Of a stretch of 29,363 bases of DNA, positions 26,072 to 29,363 are shown in pieces (positions within the stretch are counted from its first letter, which is position 1; each line of letters begins with the position of its first letter). The position numbers and the translations under genes are program-made. Origin of the DNA: a virus; IMG/VR virus record IMGVR_UViG_3300047382_000720, positions 1 through 29,363 of that record; one strand, written 5' to 3'. Under the pieces are notes generated by a model. The model saw only the letters and a list, made by a program, of their open reading frames with translations. It was not told where the DNA came from and made no database searches.

Positions 26072-28118
26072 GTTGTTTAATCTTACATCCACATTTAAGT
26101 CTCATGAAGCAGACGATGGATCTGTAATGATACGAGGAATGGCTAGTACAGCTGACTTTGATCGCGCGGGTGATTCCATTTCAGCAGAAGCCTGGACTAA
26201 GGGTGGATTATCAAATTTTGAAAAAAATCCAATTATCTTGTTTAATCACGATTATGACAAGCCAATTGGTAGAGCTACGGGGTTGAAAGCTGGTCCCGAT
26301 GGCTTGGAACTGGAATGTAAAATTAGTAAGGCTGCGCCTGCTAATGTTGCACAATTAGTTAAAGACGGTGTTCTTGGAGCCTTTTCTGTTGGTTTTCGAG
26401 TCAAGGACGCTGATTACTTAAAGGAAACCGACGGACTAATGATTAAGGACGCTGAGTTGTTTGAGGTATCGGTAGTATCTGTACCATGCAATCAGTCAGC
26501 TACTTTTTCGCTCGCGAAGTCTTTTGACTCAGATAAAGAGTACGAAGAATTCAAAAAAACTTTCACAAATCGTGTAGATCTAGCCGGTCAGTCTCTGGCT
26601 AAAGACGAAGTTAATACTTCTAGCGTAGCTAGTGACACACCGAAAAGCGCGGAGAAATCCGCAGATCAGGAGATCAAGATGGATAATCAAAACATCGACT
26701 TGGAAGCTTTTGCAAAGAAAGTAGCAGAAGACACTGCCGCTAAGATTGCTATGAAGCAAGCCGAGCAAAAAGCAGCTGACGAAGCCACCGCTAAAGCAGC
26801 TCAAGAAGCAGAAGAAGCGAAAGCTTTAGAAGCACAATCAATTAAAACAGTTATCAACTCTGGTGTAGAATCAGGTGTTGAAAAACTTATGGGCGACGTT
26901 GAAGCTAAACTAGCTGAAAAAGACGCAAACTTACAAGAAGTAATCGGTTCTTTCCAAAAAGAACTTGAAGAGAAGAAAGCTGAAATTTCAGCAATGCAAA
27001 ACAGCAAAAAATCTTTCTCTGATCGTGGTTCAGACCTTTCTTCTTTCGGTAAAGACTTCCTCAATGCTCACGTATTAGGTAAAATTACTGGTAAAGGTCT
27101 TTCTGGTACAGACTATGGTAAGTCATTACTAGAAAAAGCTGGCGAAACTTCTTATACTGCTAACAACCCAGCACAGGCTCAGCCAATTGATACTTTGGTT
27201 TCTCAAACTTTTGAAGAAGATGTACGTCTTCAACAACAAGTTGCAGGTTTATTCCGAGAAATCCAAGTAAACTCAGGTGCAACCATTCTACCAGTAGTTG
27301 GCGATACTAACTTCGCTGAATTCTCAAGTGGTGGTGTCTCTCCAGGTACTAATAGCCTAGCAGCTAAAGGCCAAGCTTCAAGTACTGACTTCCCAATCAC
27401 TTCAGTAACTGCGTATGCCGAGCGTCTAATCTCTGGTACTTTCCTACCAGCAGATACTGACGAGCAAATCGTTCTTAGCATCATTCCAATGTTGACATCC
27501 GCTCTAGCACGTGCTCATGCACGAGCAATTGATAAAGCTTGTCTGTTTGGTTATGGTACTGCTAACAAAGGTCTAGTTGGTACTGCGGGTGATTACACTG
27601 CCGATGCTGCAGCTGGTGGTTATGCAGCTAACACTGGTGCATTCAGTGGCACTGCGGGCGTACTAAAAGCAGTTGACCTTCTTAACATGAGAGGTAAAAT
27701 GGGTTCTTATGGTATTAATCCTGCGGACCTAGCTTACATCGTAAGTGTTGAGCAGTATCACAATCTAATGTCAGATGATAACGGCTTCTCTGATATTTCA
27801 GAAGTTGGTAATGATCTAGCTACTAAGATTACTGGCCAAGTTGGTTCTGTATACGGTACTCCAGTAGTTGTTAGTGATCAACTAGCGGATGCTGATACTA
27901 ACCAAACTGATAATGTTGCTAAACTTGAAGTAGGTGCTATTGCAGTTAACCGTAACTCTTTCGTAATTCCACGTCTACGTGGTGTGTCTATTGAGACAGA
28001 TTACGAAGTTGCGAACCAGCGTACTGCGCTTGTTGCTTCTCAATCTCTTGGCTTTACCCAAGTGGTTGGTGGTACTACTGCAGCTAACCGTGTTTCTTAT
28101 ACAGAAACAGCTGACTAA
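26064..28118 (+). CDS. prohead protease-scaffold-major capsid fusion, 684 aa
   Basis: Residues 1-165 resemble the HK97 prohead protease (peptidase S78): NHDYDKPIGRA with His62, GAFSVGFRV with Ser108, and ELFEVSVVSVPCN with Glu134 as likely triad. Residues 206-315 form an Ala/Glu/Lys-rich coiled coil typical of the scaffolding delta domain. From about 320 comes the HK97-fold capsid protein (SFGKDFLNAHVLG; PVVGDTNFAEFSSGG; RGKMGSYGINPADLAYIVS; VYGTPVVVSDQLAD). All three jobs, usually in two genes, are on one reading frame. An internal ATG at codon 206 (nt 26679) has AGGAG 6 nt upstream, so a 479-residue scaffold-capsid product without protease is likely. The protease should cut itself and the scaffold off during maturation. 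A strong terminator follows. Confidence 0.93.
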   Translation: MNKLFNLTSTFKSHEADDGSVMIRGMASTADFDRAGDSISAEAWTKGGLSNFEKNPIILFNHDYDKPIGRATGLKAGPDGLELECKISKAAPANVAQLVKDGVLGAFSVGFRVKDADYLKETDGLMIKDAELFEVSVVSVPCNQSATFSLAKSFDSDKEYEEFKKTFTNRVDLAGQSLAKDEVNTSSVASDTPKSAEKSADQEIKMDNQNIDLEAFAKKVAEDTAAKIAMKQAEQKAADEATAKAAQEAEEAKALEAQSIKTVINSGVESGVEKLMGDVEAKLAEKDANLQEVIGSFQKELEEKKAEISAMQNSKKSFSDRGSDLSSFGKDFLNAHVLGKITGKGLSGTDYGKSLLEKAGETSYTANNPAQAQPIDTLVSQTFEEDVRLQQQVAGLFREIQVNSGATILPVVGDTNFAEFSSGGVSPGTNSLAAKGQASSTDFPITSVTAYAERLISGTFLPADTDEQIVLSIIPMLTSALARAHARAIDKACLFGYGTANKGLVGTAGDYTADAAAGGYAANTGAFSGTAGVLKAVDLLNMRGKMGSYGINPADLAYIVSVEQYHNLMSDDNGFSDISEVGNDLATKITGQVGSVYGTPVVVSDQLADADTNQTDNVAKLEVGAIAVNRNSFVIPRLRGVSIETDYEVANQRTALVASQSLGFTQVVGGTTAANRVSYTETAD
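26668..26681 (+). promoter_or_regulatory. internal ribosome site and ATG for a protease-free capsid product
   Basis: AGGAG (26668-26672), 6 nt, then ATG (26679-26681), in frame with the fusion at codon 206. It lies exactly between the protease domain and the scaffold coiled coil. Use of this start would give many capsid copies per protease copy. Confidence 0.65.
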
Positions 28119-28137
28119 TAGTAATACTTTTACTTTT

Positions 28138-28171
28138 AAACTTCGGGGAGGTTCGCCTCCCCCAAGTTTTT
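28138..28171 (+). terminator. strong intrinsic terminator after the capsid gene
   Basis: A GC-rich stem (AAACTT-C-GGGGAGG paired with CCTCCCC-C-AAGTTT, one C:C mismatch) with a TTCG tetraloop, followed by TTTTT. It would end the HNH-portal-capsid transcript and so limit expression of downstream genes relative to capsid. Confidence 0.9.
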
Positions 28172-28191
28172 ACTAATGGACTTATAGAATT

Positions 28192-28779
28192 ATGGCAGAT
28201 TTAATAACACTATCAAACTATAAAATAGCAGAAGGAATTCAGTCTACGAAAGACGATTCTAAGATAGAGTCTATTATTGCTCGTGTGAGTCAATTAGTAA
28301 GAACTTATTGTGGAAATGGTATAACTACTTATCATACTTCGGCAAAGACCGAAACGTTAAGTGTTAATTGGGCATCTAATATTGTACAACTTACAGAAAG
28401 CCCTTTAGTAGGAGTAACTTCAGTAAAAGAGAGAGAGAATCTCTCAGATAGTTACACTACTCTTGTAGAAAATACTGACTACTATGTAGACTACTCTACC
28501 GACAGTATTTATAGAGTATCTTCAAGTGGCGCAGCAAGAAACTGGGCAAATGGTCCAGGTGCTGTGCAAGTAGTTTACACTGCAGGGTATGAAAATTGCC
28601 CTGCTGATTTAGAGTTAGCAGTTATTGATTTAATTACTTATTATGTAAAAGACGAGCACAAAGCACGTCAAACCATTGCGGGTGCGAGCATACAGAATCA
28701 AAGCTCTTCAAGTCAGAGAAACAACGTTGCCTTTCCTGACCACATTAAGAGAGTGTTAGATCTTTATAAGAACTTCTAA
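28192..28779 (+). CDS. head-tail connector, gp6-like adaptor, 195 aa
   Basis: The N-terminal helical part (SNYKIAEGIQSTKDDSKIES, then IIARVSQLVRTYCGNG) and the C-terminal helix (CPADLELAVIDLITYYVKDE) fit the HK97 gp6/SPP1 gp15 family of head completion adaptors, which form a ring under the portal and bridge to the tail. The middle part contains beta strands typical of the larger members. The length is on the long side for the family. It starts 20 nt after the terminator, with no clear promoter of its own, so it may rely on read-through. The next gene overlaps by TAATG. No odd residues are seen. Confidence 0.8.
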   Translation: MADLITLSNYKIAEGIQSTKDDSKIESIIARVSQLVRTYCGNGITTYHTSAKTETLSVNWASNIVQLTESPLVGVTSVKERENLSDSYTTLVENTDYYVDYSTDSIYRVSSSGAARNWANGPGAVQVVYTAGYENCPADLELAVIDLITYYVKDEHKARQTIAGASIQNQSSSSQRNNVAFPDHIKRVLDLYKNF

Positions 28780-29363
28780 TGAGTAGACAGTCTTTTGAAA
28801 GAGCATTTCAAAAACCTTTACTTAGAAAGTTAGATGCAGAAGCACGTAAAGCAGTAACAAGACAGAGAGGGCAGCTGTTAATCTTAGCAGATACAAAAGA
28901 TTTAGAAGCAGTAATTTTAGCTTCTACAGGTACAAAACCTAAAGCCTCTCAGTTAAAAAAAGCATTAGAACAAGCAAAGAAACACGCTAGAAAGTTACAG
29001 TCAAACTTTAAAACTCGTAACAAAAGAAGATATAATGCGATAGTTACCAAGTTGCCAGAAATAAGACTATCACATACATTGAACGAAGATATGTTTATAG
29101 TAAGTAGTTTTTCAAGATCCATTACTACTATTAAGAATACAATGTTAAAGACCTTAGTAGCAGAAGGTGCAATTACATCAGAACAGTCCAAAGATGTATC
29201 AAAAAATCTACATAAAGGACACGGTTCGAGCGGTAACGCAGTTTCTCAGGTTCAGATTGCTTCTTCAGTTTCTGCACTAGATGCACCAACTAGAAAGTTA
29301 CTTTTGTATAATTTAGAAGGTGCTTTTAGGTCGGGAGATTTAGACAAAATTTCTCACAGAGAA
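28779..29363 (+). CDS. incomplete basic protein after the connector, at least 195 aa
   Basis: The ATG overlaps the connector's TAA (TAATG), and the frame is open for 195 codons to the window edge, with no stop. The visible part is strongly basic and mostly helical: MSRQSFERAFQKPLLRKLDA at the start, a KKALEQAKKHARKLQSNFKT segment, then a TSEQSKDVSKNLHKGHGSSG segment and RKLLLYNLEGAFRSGDLDKI near the edge. There is no signal peptide or membrane helix. I do not recognise a family. By position it should be a head closure, neck or minor tail/head protein, since HK97-like genomes place these directly after the connector. The 3' end lies outside the window. Confidence 0.7.
   Translation, partial: MSRQSFERAFQKPLLRKLDAEARKAVTRQRGQLLILADTKDLEAVILASTGTKPKASQLKKALEQAKKHARKLQSNFKTRNKRRYNAIVTKLPEIRLSHTLNEDMFIVSSFSRSITTIKNTMLKTLVAEGAITSEQSKDVSKNLHKGHGSSGNAVSQVQIASSVSALDAPTRKLLLYNLEGAFRSGDLDKISHRE

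Noticed and set aside
1-29363. tRNA or rRNA genes, integrase or attachment sites, transposons
   Set aside because: I saw no cloverleaf with a plausible anticodon arm, no recombinase motif and no insertion-sequence ends; absence by eye is not proof for tRNAs.

Overview
The window is part of the genome of a tailed double-stranded DNA bacteriophage (Caudoviricetes, HK97-type head), not a bacterial chromosome segment. It carries a terminase with ATPase and nuclease motifs, an HK97-like portal, a prohead protease fused to the major capsid protein, a gp6-like head-tail connector, and a very large tail-fibre gene. Genes are tightly packed, with ATGA, TAATG or GTGA overlaps. The host is a bacterium that uses sigma70-type promoters (TTGACA-17-TATAAT) and Shine-Dalgarno sites. 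Sec signal peptides, a Fur-box-like pair and a parS-like palindrome fit a Gram-negative, possibly gammaproteobacterial, host, but this is inference. Several small genes (EF-hand membrane protein, DUF1353-like protein, basic proteins, exported proteins) resemble families I recall from marine phages; I could not verify this by search.

Layout. (1) 1-3009, minus strand: small early-type genes. They include an acidic 79-residue protein, a 47-residue membrane peptide, a DEDDh 3'-5' exonuclease, a HAD phosphatase resembling the T4 Pnkp phosphatase domain, a small membrane protein, a 100-residue putative nucleic-acid-binding protein and a 49-residue membrane peptide. Several sigma70 promoters with -10 boxes sitting in inverted repeats drive them. 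(2) 325-946, no convincing gene: divergent promoters, a probable structured RNA of about 200 nt with two identical C-loop hairpins, a bidirectional terminator and a parS-like site. (3) 3010-3330, intergenic: two Fur-box-like sequences, a 12-bp direct repeat and the first late promoter. (4) 3331-8106, plus: a 1027-residue tail-associated protein, a 414-residue protein with a related motif and a tail-assembly-chaperone-like protein. (5) 8165-16804: a fibre module with a 2335-residue mosaic fibre. (6) 16868-19971: six genes, five with Sec signal peptides and one membrane-anchored coiled coil. (7) 20026-24138: packaging and probable lysis module. The small terminase subunit comes first, then a run of tiny basic proteins, membrane/holin candidates, a DUF1353-like protein and the large terminase subunit. 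(8) 24224-28118: HNH endonuclease, portal, small Lys/Pro-tailed protein and protease-scaffold-capsid fusion, ended by a strong UUCG hairpin terminator. (9) 28192-end: head-tail connector and an incomplete next gene.

Each late module from 3331 to 28118 starts with its own near-perfect sigma70 promoter, all with 17-bp spacers. The late genes therefore look readable by unmodified host RNA polymerase. The points most worth following up are the putative RNA with twin C-loop hairpins, operator-like palindromes on the early promoters, the Fur-like and parS-like sites, the exported-protein operon, the overlapping small basic genes between the terminase subunits, the apparently leaderless small-terminase transcript, and the internal start that could produce capsid protein free of protease.
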